A DNA stretch of 60,000 bases from Lineus longissimus (GCF_910592395.1 NC_088319.1:8868001-8928000), one strand, 5' to 3'. Shown: positions 9,801 through 24,200, counted from the first letter of the stretch. The notes: a model not told the origin generated them from the sequence alone. Numbers and translations are program-made.

Positions 9801-12800
9801 GTAAGATTGGTTCATATGCCAAGAATTCGTACATGGTTACGAAGAACCCATATCGAGATACTCTTATGAACCAAGAATAGAAACTAGCAAGTCTTTATAA
9901 ACGTAAACAGAATGATGAAAAGGGAAAATTATGGTAATTTCTCATCTTGGTGGTGTATGCTACAATGTGGAACCAACTACACGGCTCGTCGATGGTGTAG
10001 CAGGAGATTTGCTTGACCAACTTTGAAAATCGCGAGCCCGGGTCTCCTGGTCGTATTCCTTATTATATACCAAGCCACTTTGGTTACTCAACCCGCCGTT
10101 GGCGCGGTGGTCGGCAGGCTATTCATAGTAACAAGACCGAGGGATTTCTCCACAAGTAAAAATTACCTAGCTAACGGCCGTGAGCCATGGCTTACCATGG
10201 CATCAAATATCAACGATCTCCCGATGATAGACCTACTCGCTCATGCAATGCTGAATGCATTGCATGCGCTGTCACACTCACAGTCCCCCACACGGCTGTC
10301 TAGTGTGCAACTGTAGTGTATTAAGACCTAAATTACAAAGTTTTCGAAGTGCAAAGGATACAGTTTAAACCCTTTTAATATTTCCTCTGCACTTGGCATC
10401 TTTAATTAGTTTGGGCTCCTCAATTTACTTTCAGTTTACTGAAAAGTAAAGCTTCTTCAGTATATATCCGACAATTTTTTTCCCGATCTTGATATCAAAC
10501 CAAGCCAGGCAAGATGGCCGAATCGAAATTTTTGCGGAGGAATTTCAACAAAGCTACAACTAAAGAAGAAAGTATTCTGATAAAATGCATCATGGTAAAT
10601 AAATTTAAAAAAAGATAACCACGTATGTTCATATACATTCATTGTGATTTGATTATACAAAAATACTATACGCTGAGTTGTTTTGGCGCACTATATTGTG
10701 ACCGCGCGAGTTAACCATACTTCGAAATGACCACAAGCGAGGGGTGTGTGTGTGTGTGTGTGTGTATTAATTTATGCAAGTTTCGATTTTCGTCCGTCAT
10801 GTGACCTTCCACGGCAAGTTCGCGGAAAGTTCATAAATGTTCGCGCACGTGGACTTCGGTGGTTGGTATAATCTTAGAGTTAGGTATGATGATGTTAGCT
10901 CAGCTTAACCCGCAATGGATCGCTACATCACTCCAAATCTCGATAGCGGTGACGGGAAAATAGCAGCTTTTTATAGGTAGTTTTTAGAGGGATGACCCCA
11001 TTCTCCTGAGCAGCGATAATATTCAAGCTTATTATCTCTGCCAGTATTGGCTTCCATTGCACGAGTATTATTGCAAATGATAAATGACAAATTACAAAAA
11101 GTTTATCGTATTCGTATAAAATTCCAATTTACCTTTTACATAAGATGAAAAAACAATAAACGTAGGCCTATGTGCAGTGCAGTGCAAATAGAAAAAAATT
11201 AAAAGGGATGAAAGAGACCAATAAGTAATAAAAGCAGTCAAATAATACCTGAAGAAGAGTGCGACAGCGTTGGTGAGAGTATAAAAGATGACAATGTGTG
11301 TCATTTGATACTTATTGAAGTTTTTGTGGTTATAAAGTTTTTCTCATTTGAAAACCAAGGCAACAAAATTTGCCGGTAAGACGAGCCACATTTTTTTTCA
11401 GTCGTTAAAGGGTGAAATTTTTTTTTTAGATGACAGTTCATTATTAAGTCCTATGCGGTCTTTGCTTAAATATTTATTACGAATGCTGGAAAGCAAGGGA
11501 AAGGAACATAAGAAATGTATCTCATCATCGATAACCTTGATATCGGATGACAGGCAGTGTGGATACCATCTCTCATCCCTTGGAATAATAGGGCGGCTGT
11601 GTCGGCCCTTCTCGATTAGCAGGCAATGATTACTTAAAGGGCCAATATAGGCAGCAGCTAGGCAGCCAAGATAAAATTATACAAATCCGCTAATTGATGT
11701 CTCTTGCATCTCACAGTAGGTCAAAATGATTAACGCTTGTACGAGGGCCAAGTCTGACATAACCAATGGCCCTTACTGTGTATACTTGTCACTTGAAGAT
11801 GGCCAAATTAGCCCCTCTCCCCCTTTAATCGTAATTTGGTGAGGTGGAACCTGTGTTCCTTACTGTGAATGTCATCAAGATATTTTTTGTAATCGAATCT
11901 ACTTTTATATGATACATATATGTACAAAATTTGCCTTCATTTAGACCTATGTATGTGACGAACTGAGTATTATGTACATATAAATGTATGACGTCATGAC
12001 CTCCGCCGCCGGACGAGGAGACGGGACGAGCTGCCTCCGTCCGTGTGTTTTGTTGCGAGCTGAATAAACTCGACTAAACCCGATTTGAAGCCCTTGTTGT
12101 TTACTTTGAACGAAGTAAGAAGCAACTGGTTGTTTCATGTATTTCTGATAGAAGGTTTCATACCAGTATAATTTATATCGCTCTTGCATGTGTTCCTCAA
12201 TTGACTTAGTATTACTATCTACTTTACATAGATCTTGATTGATTTTCTTTTATAATTCCTTAAAGAACGAGAACCAGGAGTAAGAACTGTTTGAACTAAC
12301 ATTTTTGATTCACTGAAAGACTCGATCAAGACTGGGTTGTCAGTTTTATTTAAGTGTACATGATAGTTGTAAATTTGACATCCATGCCAATGGGGAATCT
12401 CCCAAGTTCGCTCATAGAGGGAATATTACTAGGTCAGCTTTTTTATTCACACCGAGAAGAAATTTACTAAAATCCATATTTACATGTTCAATGACAGAAT
12501 CATATCACTTCTGCTCAAGGGACCAGGCTCCCCGAAATTTACCGTTTCTTAAATCTTCAGCCGACCAGATACGTACAGATGGGTGCGATAAGTATGTCAA
12601 AAAGATTTAGACCACTCTTTGGGTCGATCCCCGGCCGTATTACGCAGACAATATCGAATACTAAAAATTCACCCGAACAATAGATACAGTATATAGGGGA
12701 CGATTATGATTGCGCTATTCAGTCTTCAGTAAGGAGGCAACAGGCCTATTTTCCAACGCGGCTGAGTGATTCGCTTCCTTTGCATTCTTTTCTGTGGACG

Positions 12801-13050
12801 AATTCGCGAATGATGATTTTGCCTAAAGTTGAGTAAGATGGGAATTGAATGAAATAAGATAACGGCATACTGACTGTTTGATCAGTGTTTTCTATACTGC
12901 ATTGAATTGGTATGAATCTTTTCATGCCACATCGTAATGCCTACTCGTTGGAAATAATAATATTAAAACGTCTAGTTTAGTAGGTCGAATAACACATTTA
13001 TTTAGCAGCAAATTACAGTTTATCTACATTGTCTCGTCTTCAGTATCATC
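9801..13050. other. Intergenic or PEX5 intron 1, mostly unannotated
   Basis: Contains a (TG)n run at 10744-10765 and a possible LTR remnant near 12 kb, otherwise nothing coding. An apparent secretory ORF at 10023 starts at TTG and has no support. Confidence 0.4.
11950..12112 (+). mobile_element. Possible solo-LTR remnant
   Basis: GC-rich segment with a CRE-like TGACGTCA, then GAATAAACTCGACTAAACC about 60 bp later and a T-rich end, an order (promoter, poly(A) signal, short U5) resembling a Ty3/Gypsy LTR. No second LTR, primer-binding site or coding sequence is seen beside it, so this is weak. Confidence 0.25.
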
Positions 13051-13070
13051 ATGCTCATCTTCAAAGAAAA

Positions 13071-14435
13071 CTAAATCCAGTCGTCATCACTGTCTGCACC
13101 ATCATCCGCAGCTACTAAATATTGATGATCAACCGGAGGAGGATCACCCTCCTCAGGAATAGGAAGAACACTGGATCTGAATACCATCCTTTCCCATGCT
13201 AGACTGATTATCCGTACCACCTCCCTCAGCGAAATCTGCGAGCAGTCCCCATTGTCCCCGGTGTGACCAATTCCTAACGCTTTTTTTAACGCTGTCTGCA
13301 TTTGAAGGCCTTCGTTATGCTGCAGATATCGAGCGGCTGCATAAGCTAGTACACTTTCCAGGTATAAAATCCATGTGACCCCAAGCATCTTCAACTTCAA
13401 CGGAATTCTCTATTTCTATATGTGGTGGATATTGGTCTAGAATTAACATTGATGAGCGTCTGCGTTCGTAACCAGCATGTCTCTGTTCAAGTCACCTAGA
13501 AAGAAAGAAGAACTGCAATGGGTGATTTAAAGGTTTGATTTATGCTGATCAGGAAATCTAAATTATTTTCTCGTAGAGTATTGTGAACTCTCTCACGGCA
13601 TTCCCGAATCAGGTCGTCTGCATTGGCTGGTCGAGTTTTTGAATCGAAAGTGATTCGTCTGTAGCTCATGTGTTTTCTGAAATGAAACGACCATTGTTGG
13701 TTACGATTCTTGTAAATTATTGCACGGTTATTATGCGATAATGAAGCGTGAACAAAATAATCGAGTTTACCACTTCAGAAAGCGATTGAACCACCCGTCA
13801 GAAGCTGTAAATGGAGTGTGGTGGGGTCTTGTCCTTTGAAATTCATCCCAGTCTCGTTGTGGAAGTTCTCCCATCACCATTGTTGATATTGGCGAGTAGC
13901 CTGTAACGTCATGTTCCCACGCGAAACTGGGAAGCCGAGTATCACCCCTCGCTCCTCGAACCAAGTTTTCAAACGACCTTCAACAACTGGCCATTTTGCT
14001 AAAAAATTAAGGAAAGTGTCAACGCATGATCAAAAAATGAAGTCTCGTGAGTTTCAAATTCATAAAGGATTGACATCTAAGGCTCACACACGTTGTTAAA
14101 TTGGTTTTAACAGTGAAGTCGGATTACCTCCACGATTTCGTTGACGTTGTATACGTTCGGCCAGATTTGGGCGCTCGTTCATCAGTTCTCTTATATCGTC
14201 TTCGTTAGCCAACCAATTGCTTCTTGGATGGGTGCGGTTGTGCCTCGCAAATTTGGCGGGGGTCCTGGCATGGGCTTCACCTAAGATGTGCGCCTGGATG
14301 TAGTTAATTTTCTGCTTTAAAGAATAGGCCTTTCGGTGTCGTCTTGGCGGATTTTCCACATGGGCAGCATAATGATTCTCATCATCAACGTTTCCATGAT
14401 CATCACTCTGATGTGCGTCATCATCGTCATGCACC
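13071..14435 (-). pseudogene. Decayed pogo/Tigger-like CENP-B-type transposase
   Basis: The minus strand carries ordered fragments. First comes an acidic stretch, then a pipsqueak-type helix-turn-helix (RKAYSLKQKINYIQ, about 14340-14290). A CENP-B-type second helical region follows, ending FTASDGWFNRFLKW (about 13800-13767). Next is a linker with YRRITFDSKTRP and VHNTLRENNLDF (about 13690-13560), the usual position just before the DDE core. A C-terminal fragment ends in an acidic DDGADSDDDW tail (about 13075). The frames differ and stops intervene, and no catalytic DDE core is recognisable between 13560 and 13400, so the copy is deleted and inactive. Confidence 0.6.
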
Positions 14436-14599
14436 ATTGCCAAACATTGGCACAAAAACACAGCCCCAAAACAGCCAGAACAAAACTTTCTCCAACTTCA
14501 TCTCGAATAACGCAGACACTGTCACAGCTTACAGTACACTGCGACAACTTCAGGTGTGAGCATGCATGACAGTTACATAAAATCAAAGTTCGTGAAGAG

Positions 14600-17400
14600 G
14601 TTCACGTTTTGAACGCAAACCATTATAGTCCTGCCACTCTTAATTTAAAGGGCCAGAACCTGAGTCTTGCCAGATACGATGGCACAACGGCATATCATGT
14701 AGAAATCGCCATGCCGTTAAAGATTGGAGGTGACTGTTCAAGGAGTCTTCACCTCAGTATTGTTCGGGTGAAATTGACATCTACGACGGACTTAGAGAAT
14801 TTAGAAAATCAGCTCGGCGGCCGAAGCGGTGTATAAGAGCCGTTACTGTTTATTGAGCTATTTATAGGGGCTACACATACCCAGAACCAACGGGCTGCAA
14901 ATACCCCGAGTGTACCATGGTCAGAAAAGTGTCCCTGAAAAATTTACTTTTAATTTATAATGACATCAAATGCCGCATACAACATTCTCTACACTCAATA
15001 CTGATCACCTGAACCAAGTTTCAAATATATATCAATGCTCTGTAAGTGTGGAAAATTTATACCTGCAAAAAGTTCGATCCCAACTGTTTTTGTGCATGTG
15101 TCTGATTTGTTTACTTCTTAGCCAAAGCTCTTACACGACATGTTGCATAATCCAATACTTTTTATGTTGTGATACTCAAGAGTCACCTCTTTCATATCCA
15201 TGCTTGGGTTGGCTGAATAATTCCATGGTTACCGGAATATAAATCAAAAACATAGTCAGGGGCTACAATTAGACCTTATCTTATATATATATATATATAT
15301 ATGTTTATTTCGTACTAGGTACAATCAGAGGTGCATGGTGTTGAAATATATACAGTGCTGTAACAAGTTTGACAAAATATCGATACAAAATGAGGACATA
15401 TAATTTAGTTGTACATGAGGCACTCCAGCGGTAGAATATATTATATGTAACATAATTGGCATTATCATAAAGCTCAATAAGAAATGCTTTGCTTGATGGA
15501 GCCAGTTTTGCGAATAACGTTCTAAGACGAGTATGAAACAATAGTAGTGAGTTTGAGATCGGCAACTTATAGCAAAACTTATACATAGCCTACGTGTACG
15601 TTGTGTAAGACAGTATTCTACTGAGGCAGTAGGCCCTTTAAATTGTCATGAGTTATACCCTTTAATTTATAGTATATGCCCAACAGTGTGGGGATTCGAA
15701 CAGTGTCAGCAAATCACTGTCCGCTATGAACCGAAGCGGCTAGCACTAGCAGACGACACCAAATAAATTGAAAGCACAGGCAGATTCAACCTCAAATAAT
15801 TCCTGTTCTGTGGCACTCGACGTGGATTTGCTGATTTGTATTTCTAGATACACACCTGTTCATAGGTTTTTATTGATGAAGCTCTCCTGAATAATTCACT
15901 AGTGAATTGGATATCGATGAAAAACGATGGGTAGAGTGAATAATTCAGTTGGGCCTACCCTCGTCGCGGACTCGAACTTTACAGGCTATTTTCTTGGCGT
16001 CTGCGACAAATTATGCAAAGGCAGCGCATTCATTAGTGTAAGCACACTTTTTTGCACTTCTGTCCCTCCCCGGTCAGTCCCCCGCCCATGTCCCCTCGAT
16101 AGCATGAGGCGATATCCTCTCAGTTTACAAATTGAAATAACTCATCACTCCGTATTCCCGCAATGCGAACTAACTCATGACGTCATCGATGAATAGTGCG
16201 GGATTTATGTTAATTAGTCAAAACCCCCTCGCTGACTATTTCGAAGTATGGTGAAGTCGCAATTGCCGATTGGTGCGCTGAACTTTACCCACAAGTTCTC
16301 ACCCACACCAAATGGATACAGGTGGATAGGGATCAAACAATGACAACCGAGTTTCAACGACTTATAGATAGTCATTGAGTAATAGCTGTCAAGGTTAGAA
16401 AGTGCGTAACTGTTGGCCGTAGCATTATACTTCCGTCATTCGCCAGATTTATCATTTTAATTTATGACGTCGCGTTGCCAAAAATCATGACGTCGTCCGG
16501 TCATCCTAATCAGCGTCCACCAGCGTCCACCAGCGTCCACCAGCATCCACCATGTTTAAAGTCGGGTATAAAGGGAACGAGTTTACAATTCCCGATCACA
16601 CCCCAAAAAAAGGTCATCGGTTGACTAACGTAACGAAGCACCAGTGTTCAATGGATTTATAGTTGAATGCGATCAAACTACGTCATTTCCGATCGGGGAT
16701 TGTAAATTTTAACCGTATAAAGTCATCAAAATAAAATTTGGTAGCCGTAAATGAAATGAGTTCCCCATAAAAAACATTTCATGAAAATTTCATGACATTT
16801 GGATTCAAGATAGGGGAGATATTGTCGAAAATCACAAGGCCCCTAGACATCGATGCACTTGTGGTGTTGATCGTCGTCACGTCAACATGCATTTTTACAT
16901 TAGTGTAACGTGACGTGACGCAAAGTCTTCGTAAACGTTGTTCCCAATCAAGTGCATCGATCTATAGAAGCCAGTCAAATCCAACATGGCCGCCGACAGG
17001 GTGGTGGAAGCTGGTACATTTTAATCAACAACTCGCTAATCTAGCCCACAAATGTCATGAAACGATCAGGAAATGTGAAAAATGTCCTGCTTATTTCGTT
17101 TATGACCATTAGATTATATTTTGATGACTTTAAATATGCTTTAAACCTGGTGGACGCTGTTTAGTATGACCCACGTCGTCCGCAGCATGCCATGAAAATG
17201 GCTTTTCACGAGTATGGCTGGCGCGAGTGGCCAGAATTTCAAAAAATCTGAATTGTGGTGCACCAAAATTAATAGGTGCGTGTAGTTTAAAAGTCAAAAC
17301 AATATTTTTACGAATTTGTGCTCGTGCTCGCAGGTGGAAACGGGTCGTTTCATTTAGCTTCATTGACCATTGATCTCTCATTTAGTACACATGTACGGTA
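14600..17400. other. Intergenic or intronic DNA without a recognised gene
   Basis: Contains a (TA)n run at 15282-15302, a 4 x 10-bp tandem repeat at 16511-16550 and a weak inverted repeat (TTTACAATTCCCGATC near 16583 against GATCGGGGATTGTAAA near 16690). Nothing coding is supported. Confidence 0.4.
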
Positions 17401-17404
17401 CCCG

Positions 17405-17720
17405 GTTATTTCAGGGAATGATTCACTCCCTGGCAACCAGGAAGCTAAATTTGAAAACCTTAAAAATGCAATTATTGCTTAACTTATAACTACTTATCGA
17501 TTGTCAGCAATCTGATATCATGGGTACATCTAATCACGATATGGTATTATATGTCTCATCGGTTTTTGATTTGACCTACTTTTCAAGGTCGTAGAGATTC
17601 AATGGCATAAACTTTTCATTTGGTTATATACTAGAGCATGTTTCTTAACCAGCATGAGTTTTGACTTGTCTACTGAATATCTATACAATTAGCACAATGG
17701 CCCCTGGCCTTTTCATTGGT
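17405..17720 (+). repeat. Old H-family fragment (3' end)
   Basis: Contains the diagnostic TGATATCATGGGTACATC, TTTGATTTGACCTACTTTTC and the terminal GCACAATGGCCCCTGGCC. Diverged and missing the hairpin start. Confidence 0.75.
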
Positions 17721-17764
17721 TTATTTACATATTTTGTTGGACTGATAATATCGACTATCTTTAA

Positions 17765-18079
17765 AGCGAACTGGAACCGCCGAGCGATTTATTCAACTTT
17801 TCGACTTTCACCGCCCGAGAAAGTCGAGTTCAGATTTGTAGCTCCGCCCCCAGTGCCCGAGCATGCGCAGTTCAATTTGTTATTATTGAGAATCATGTGA
17901 GAATCACGTGAGTCATGCGATCTTTCGTTCATGAATTTTCGTAGTAAATTCCATAGTAGTGACGTCACTGAATGATTGACAGCTAGGCGCCATGTTTCAT
18001 TCATGCCTCGCTCTGATCACCCGATACGCGGGAAATGAAAACGAGATCATACGAACTGACTTGGCGGTTCCAGTTCGCT
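17765..18079. mobile_element. TTAA-flanked MITE directly upstream of the first PEX5 coding exon
   Basis: Perfect 17-bp terminal inverted repeats AGCGAACTGGAACCGCC (17765-17781 and inverted at 18063-18079), each bordered by TTAA (17761-17764, 18080-18083). It is 315 bp with no coding capacity. TTAA duplications are typical of piggyBac-type elements, but the termini do not begin with the usual CC, so the superfamily is open. The right TTAA lies only 10 bp before the acceptor AG at 18094-18095. Confidence 0.88.
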
Positions 18080-18095
18080 TTAACTTCATTTTCAG

Positions 18096-18224
18096 ATGTC
18101 TACAAGAGATCTTGTGGATGCAGAATGTGGGGGTGCCAACCCCCTGATGAAACTGACATCTCACTTCACTGAAGATAGGTCACTCCGACAAGAAGGATTT
18201 CATCCCCACCGAGCAGCAGAAGCT
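18096..18224 (+). CDS. PEX5: PEX5 first coding exon (residues 1-43)
   Basis: The ATG is the first codon after the acceptor TTCATTTTCAG. The Cys-11 context [12 protein letters not shown] is the invariant PEX5 recycling motif, where PEX4-type ubiquitin conjugation occurs. The donor GCT|GTAAGT is strong and the exon ends in phase 0. The upstream ten bases and the likely branch region abut the MITE at 17765-18079. Confidence 0.96.
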
Positions 18225-21200
18225 GTAAGTCTTCAATTGATATCCACTCTAAAGCAAGCAGCACACTTGTTGTTGCCAACTTCGGCATCCAGAAGAATTC
18301 AACTGAATACTTTCACCCCTGAGTTAGCAATTAACTTAGAATCTCATCAAGCTTAATATAGTGCTTGAAACATTTTGACCTTGACCTAGTTTCTGTGGTC
18401 ACAGAGGGCCAAATTCTCTGTAACCATAAGAGTAACCATATTCCTATCATTGACAACAGTTTAGCACATAGCCTGAGCGATTTCATTTATCAATTGGATT
18501 GCTGAAAATGAATATTGCATGAGTTTCTGTCACAATTATTTTTGGGGATGACAAAGATTATTTGACTCACCATAGGCATGATAGGGGAGTTGTTCAATAC
18601 CGCAGTCAGTGTTCTTGCCAGGATTTCAATCAAACGGGGCGCAGCTGGCCGGAGGCCAGCTCCTATATGCGCCGCAGGCGCATTTTTGGCGGGGGGGGTC
18701 TGGGGGCCCTCCCCCGGAAAAATTTTGAAACCTAGATGCTCTGAGGTGCAATTTCAGGCCTAATTCTGATGATATAAAAACGACATTGCAGCGTTAGCAT
18801 CGTAGGCAAAACATTTTGCTTCACGGCAATTTGCGGCGTCACGTCGGTCGGCGGGAGGGACGCATGGCGGGGTATCCACGTAAATACTAGTATTCAAACC
18901 GTTACATGCGCAGGGCTGTTTACCTGTACGTTTCAACCGTATTTTGTACGTTTTCCGATGTTTGTGCACCGCTGTACGGTCGGGTACACTATATTATACG
19001 GAAAGATAAAAAGTTGTGTTTGTACGGGCACTCAACATAAAATAACCACCTGAAGACAGTTTATACGATAAAAAAGTGAAGTTGTACGAATAAAAAATTC
19101 ACTGGTTCCAAAAAAGTTTTTGATCCCCCTTGGCCTTGCCCTCCCCGCTTGCTCCCCGGACCCCGACATCGTCAAAGCACATGGTATTTTGTAACCAGAT
19201 AGCGGCGCCAAATAAAGATGCGCAGTAGCCAACTGCGCAAGCCATGTGCTTCTTCATGATGACATGATGATGATCGACGCTTCTATACATGTACAATGTT
19301 TACTTTATTACAAATTGTAGAGGCCTTCTTCTCGTTTGATCCCGTTGTACCCTGTATATCAATTAAAAGAGACTGCTGATTTTACGTCGACAGCTATTAT
19401 CATCCACCTGCGGCACACCTGCAAGCACTCTTTTGACATAATTAAAAACAACCGCTCCGCTCTGCCGCTAGCCGATCGTACAGGTGCGCTTTTGTCCGCT
19501 CCCTTGACCTCGTTGCCAAGGCTACGGGTGATTGTTATTGGCCGACCGTCGTCTGCCGGAACACGTGGATAGTAATGGTAGTAGGCCCTACTACTGTACC
19601 GGGTAATTGAGATGGCTGGCAGTCGTTTTGCGGTGGGATAATGATCGTTGAGTGACGGCGGAATGTTTATATGCGATATTTACGGCTGTGTTTGTGTAAC
19701 TATTGGCTTGGATTTAAGCATGGCGGAGGTGAATTTAAAGAGGGCGGCTGCAAATTTAACAGGGCGGGCTAATTTTAGACGGGGTGCATTTTCACTGCTC
19801 AAATTTAAACGTGGCGCCAGCGCCCCATTTAAATGGCCTGGCGAGAACACTGGAGTGTCCGTCATCCAACTTTTTCTGATCTGATTCTTTAATTAGCCAC
19901 CAGGGGGCCAAAAGTGGAAAGCTAATAAGTGTGATATCTCTCTTATAAGTGACTCGTTATGGGCACCAGACTCACAGTCTGGTGACCATATTGATATCAC
20001 TCATGTTCTGGTTTCTTTCTTTCTTTCTTTCTGTTCACATTTTACAAACATTATTGCGAGTGTTGTCCAAAACAGCTTAATAAACCAAAAATCTATCACC
20101 CCTATACCACCAAACATAATCCCATCTAGTGTACGTCGCAAAAGACTTTTCAAAATTTTGACCATTTCGATGACTTTGAAGCGTTTTTATGCTCCGAATT
20201 TCTGATTTGTTTGAAAATCTCCTAAGCGATTCTGGTGGCGTCACGTAACACGAGTTCGATTCGATGACATCACTTAAACCCGAGTTCAATCCGAGTGTTG
20301 GCATTATAAAACAGTTAACTCGGCTTATAACTCGGCTTATAACTCGGCTTACTCGGTTCACGCATGCGCATTTGAAGCCACGGGCAGACCATTGATAGAT
20401 TAGTTCCCGATCGACTCACTAAGGCGTATGAGACTCCCTGTAGTCCTAGTAGTCCTTGTATCAATGTGTTTGGTCGCCTGACGCTTGTAACGAGTAGTGT
20501 TTTGGGGTTTCTAATGTTAGTGCATTTCTATTGTATAGGCCTAGTACATGCCCATTCACGTCGGACCTCTAGGCTCTGGCCACTGCCAGGGCCCAGGCAC
20601 TGGCTGCATTGGGTACGGGGTGAGTTTTGATCAATCGTGCTGTCTGCCAGCTGTAGGCTAATACCGGAAGATGTTGGCTAGAACACCGACCATCCGGCGA
20701 AGTAACTATAAAAATGAAAAAAAGTGAAGGAATCTGTTTTGCCTGGGTGAGAAACCTTCGTAAAAATTATATACTTTCGATTGTCGGATGATCTATTTTC
20801 GGACATAGTAAGGTCCGATCTGATTCACAACTGGGCCACAAGGGGGCCAAAACTAAAAAAAGGTAAAAAAATCAATATCTCGCTTTATTAGTGACCTGTT
20901 TTCGATGATATTTTTTATGGTAGGTACTCCGAGCAAGAATACATCTTATATCGTACAGGTTTTGGATTTGACCTACTTTTCAAGGTCACAGTGGTTAATT
21001 GGGATGAATTGGCCGTTGAGTGTAACTATGGCACGTTTCTTAATCACTTAAGCAATGAACTTGAAACTTGGTAAGCATGATCACCTATGTCAGGTAACCT
21101 CCGATGCCGAAATTCGGTTTGATCTGATTCTTGACTTGGCCACCAGGCGGCCAAAACTGCAAAGGTAGAAAGTGCAATATCTTGCTTATTCGTGACTTGT

Positions 21201-24200
21201 TTTTGATAATATTTTTTGATACTCCCAATCAAGGATGCATCATATGATGTATGACTTTTTCATTTGACCTACTTTTCAAGGTCAAAGAGGTCAAATGGCT
21301 AAACATGGCCATTTGAGTGTAACAATGGCACATTTCTTAAGCTAACAACTTGAAAATTGGTACACATGACCCTCCAGGTCAGATAACTTCTGACACAGAA
21401 TTACAGTCCAATATGATTCTCGACTTGGCCACCAGGGAGACAAAACTGAAAAAGTAAGGAGTGCAATATCACCTTTTTTAAGATCGCTCATATCGAAATA
21501 GGCGGCCTTCCTCATTTTCACTGGTTTTAGCTCAAGTTGTGAGCCTGTGCGATGACGTAGTGTCGTCGTCGTCCACCTGTGGCGTATGTTAATGTTAGCA
21601 CGACACGTTTCGTAACTGCTTGAGGTCTGGACTTAAAAAATCGGTACACATGTACCCTTGGTCTCTGGGGCGATTCACATCAAATTTTGTTACAAAATTA
21701 TTCTTTGGTTTGGCCACCAGGGGGCATAATACAAAAATATAAAACATTCAATAGGACCCGTGATTTTTGTCGGGTTTTCATGAAATTTTTTTGGTTGGTA
21801 CTCCTGATTTGACCTACTTTTCAAGGTCACAGAGGTCAAAGTTCGCTAAATCACTGATAGGTGGCACGTTTCGTTTGTATATGAGCTTAAGGGTTCTAAA
21901 CGTGTGTGGATCCAAGGGTCCCTCTATTCTACCCAGGCGGCCATCTTGAAAATTAAACGAAGTCCTATTACTCCAAAGCTGCTGATCAGATTTCATGTGA
22001 TTATGTATCAATGTACTCTTAAACAATATCCCCAATAGGCATCAAAGTTCTTTTTTTTTCTCCCGGCGCACAGTGCGACTTTACTCTCCATTCGGATTTG
22101 CACATTGCAGTTCCAAGTCGCTTTTAAAAAGATATATCCGCTACAGTCAGATTTAAATAGCCTCACATCACACCGTTAAAAGCCAATTCAACTTGGTATC
22201 TGGGAAGCCAGATCCTCTCTGCAGTCTAGCTCTGACCACGCTGTGGTATTAGTACCTCATCACCAGCAACACAACTTGCTTACATGACTCTTTGGCACAG
22301 AGGTATTGGGAGGAAAACCAGCATGTGCCAAAGAGCATGAAAGGATACAAACGATGCGAAACAAGGACGGGTGGGGAGGGGAAACACATTGCCATTCCCC
22401 TAAGCAATGCCCATGTTTAATACATCCCCCCATGTAAATACATCCCCTCATCACTCAATTATCTTTCTTCCATCTTCTACATTACACAGGATAAAATGGA
22501 CGAGTCATGGTGTCCGCCATGTAGTGTCGCTACTAGTGATGTTACCTCATCACCAGCAGCACTACTTGCTTACAATACATGACTCTTTGGCACAGAAGTA
22601 TTTGGGAGGAAAACCAGCATGTTCAAATATCTAACAATGTATTCACCTCAGGACACTGTTTTATTATTCCCTTCCCAATAATTACTCCCCAATACTTCCC
22701 ACCACTTGCCTAAAGTGATACACAAAGGGAAAAAAGACACTTTTAACGTATGATATAACTTTATTGCACATATTATGTTCTATGGAAGAATTAATACAGG
22801 GAGACCAGTTGTGAACCACCACGGCAATATGAGTCGCATGTGGCACAGAACATGAGCCTAAAATGACACCAGGACATAATAGAAGAAATTGATATACTTA
22901 GATTTCACAAAAGGCAGACAATAGTGAAATGAACAACCAGTCCGTCTCAACCTGTCAAGCTCGGAGCGACATGCGACTCATCTTGCCATGGCGGGTCACA
23001 GTAGAGTCTCTGATTTTACCACAAGGAATCAGAATTTGACAAAGATCAAGAATTTTTTAACGAGCTAAAAATTAACCTTCAAAATGAAGAATTGAGCAGG
23101 AATTCCCTTAAAAGCAGTAAAACCATTTTGCATCATAGGTCAACCATACATAATTTTTTCTATTTTTAGACATTTTAAAAATTGACTGTTCCATAATGCA
23201 GTTGCTCTAAGCATATGCATACAAAACAATTTGTATTGGATATGCCTGGTCCATATACCAGTCCATGCAAGGAAACGGGCGCGATCACGTCCACGCCCGT
23301 AAACTACTCCGCACGAGCGCTATCCATAACGCCCGCCGGACACTTGAGGGGCACGTGCCGCCCGTCATAAAAAAACACCGGCGCGATAACGCCCGCTGAT
23401 TCCCAGCACGATCGTGATTCATTTCCCGGTATCCAGAGTTCCATTTCGCTTAAATCTAGAGTCTCACTCAACGCGGTAATTATGCCGTTTAGCGCTGGGT
23501 ACACGCCAGGCTGTACACTTTGCTATAGTTGGCGGTTGCTGCAGTGCACGGTAATGGCATATCGAATCAGGATGGAACAAAGCATTACAAAGTGGATTGT
23601 AGGCGTTTTGAGAATGTTTCTTCGCCGGGAGTTGGCTGCAAAAAGTGCATAGCAGATAAAACTAGTTTTTTGTCTAAATTCCTTGTTCATAATGTAATAA
23701 ATAGCCATGCCCGATGGGCAGCATGGCTTAGTCCTTCGACTTGCCCAGAAATTTTTTTATTCTGGAATTGTTTACAGGCGTCTCATGTGGCTGCAGGCGT
23801 GATCGCGCCCGTTTCCTGGCAGTAGTTTGCAGGCGCAGGCGTGATCACGGGCGCGGGCGTGATCGCGCCCGTTTACTGGCATGGCCCGCCCGCTGGACAG
23901 CTGGCGGGAGTGAAAAAAATAGTGCCCGTGGAAAGGGTTGCGGGAGTGACTGATGGTGGCCGTGGATTTTTCTCATGGCAGGCACTGATATACACACAAA
24001 ACAATTTGTATTGGATATGCCTGGTCCATATACATACAAAACAATTTGTATTGGATATGCCTGGTCAATGAACACAGCCAAATCGACATAGCTGCTCGAT
24101 CGTCAGAAAAAACCTGGGAGTAACAGACCGAGCAGTGGCCAGTTGCTCCAAGCATTGACCACCCATATACACACAAAACAATTTGTATTAGATATGTCTG

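Noticed and set aside
10023-10316. Apparent 97-residue secreted protein with a hydrophobic leader
   Set aside because: The frame starts at TTG, not ATG, has no splice support and no recognisable domain after the hydrophobic run.
16980-17000. YY1-like ACATGGCCGCC as the PEX5 start region
   Set aside because: The base order does not match the YY1 core, and no donor follows in frame or nearby.
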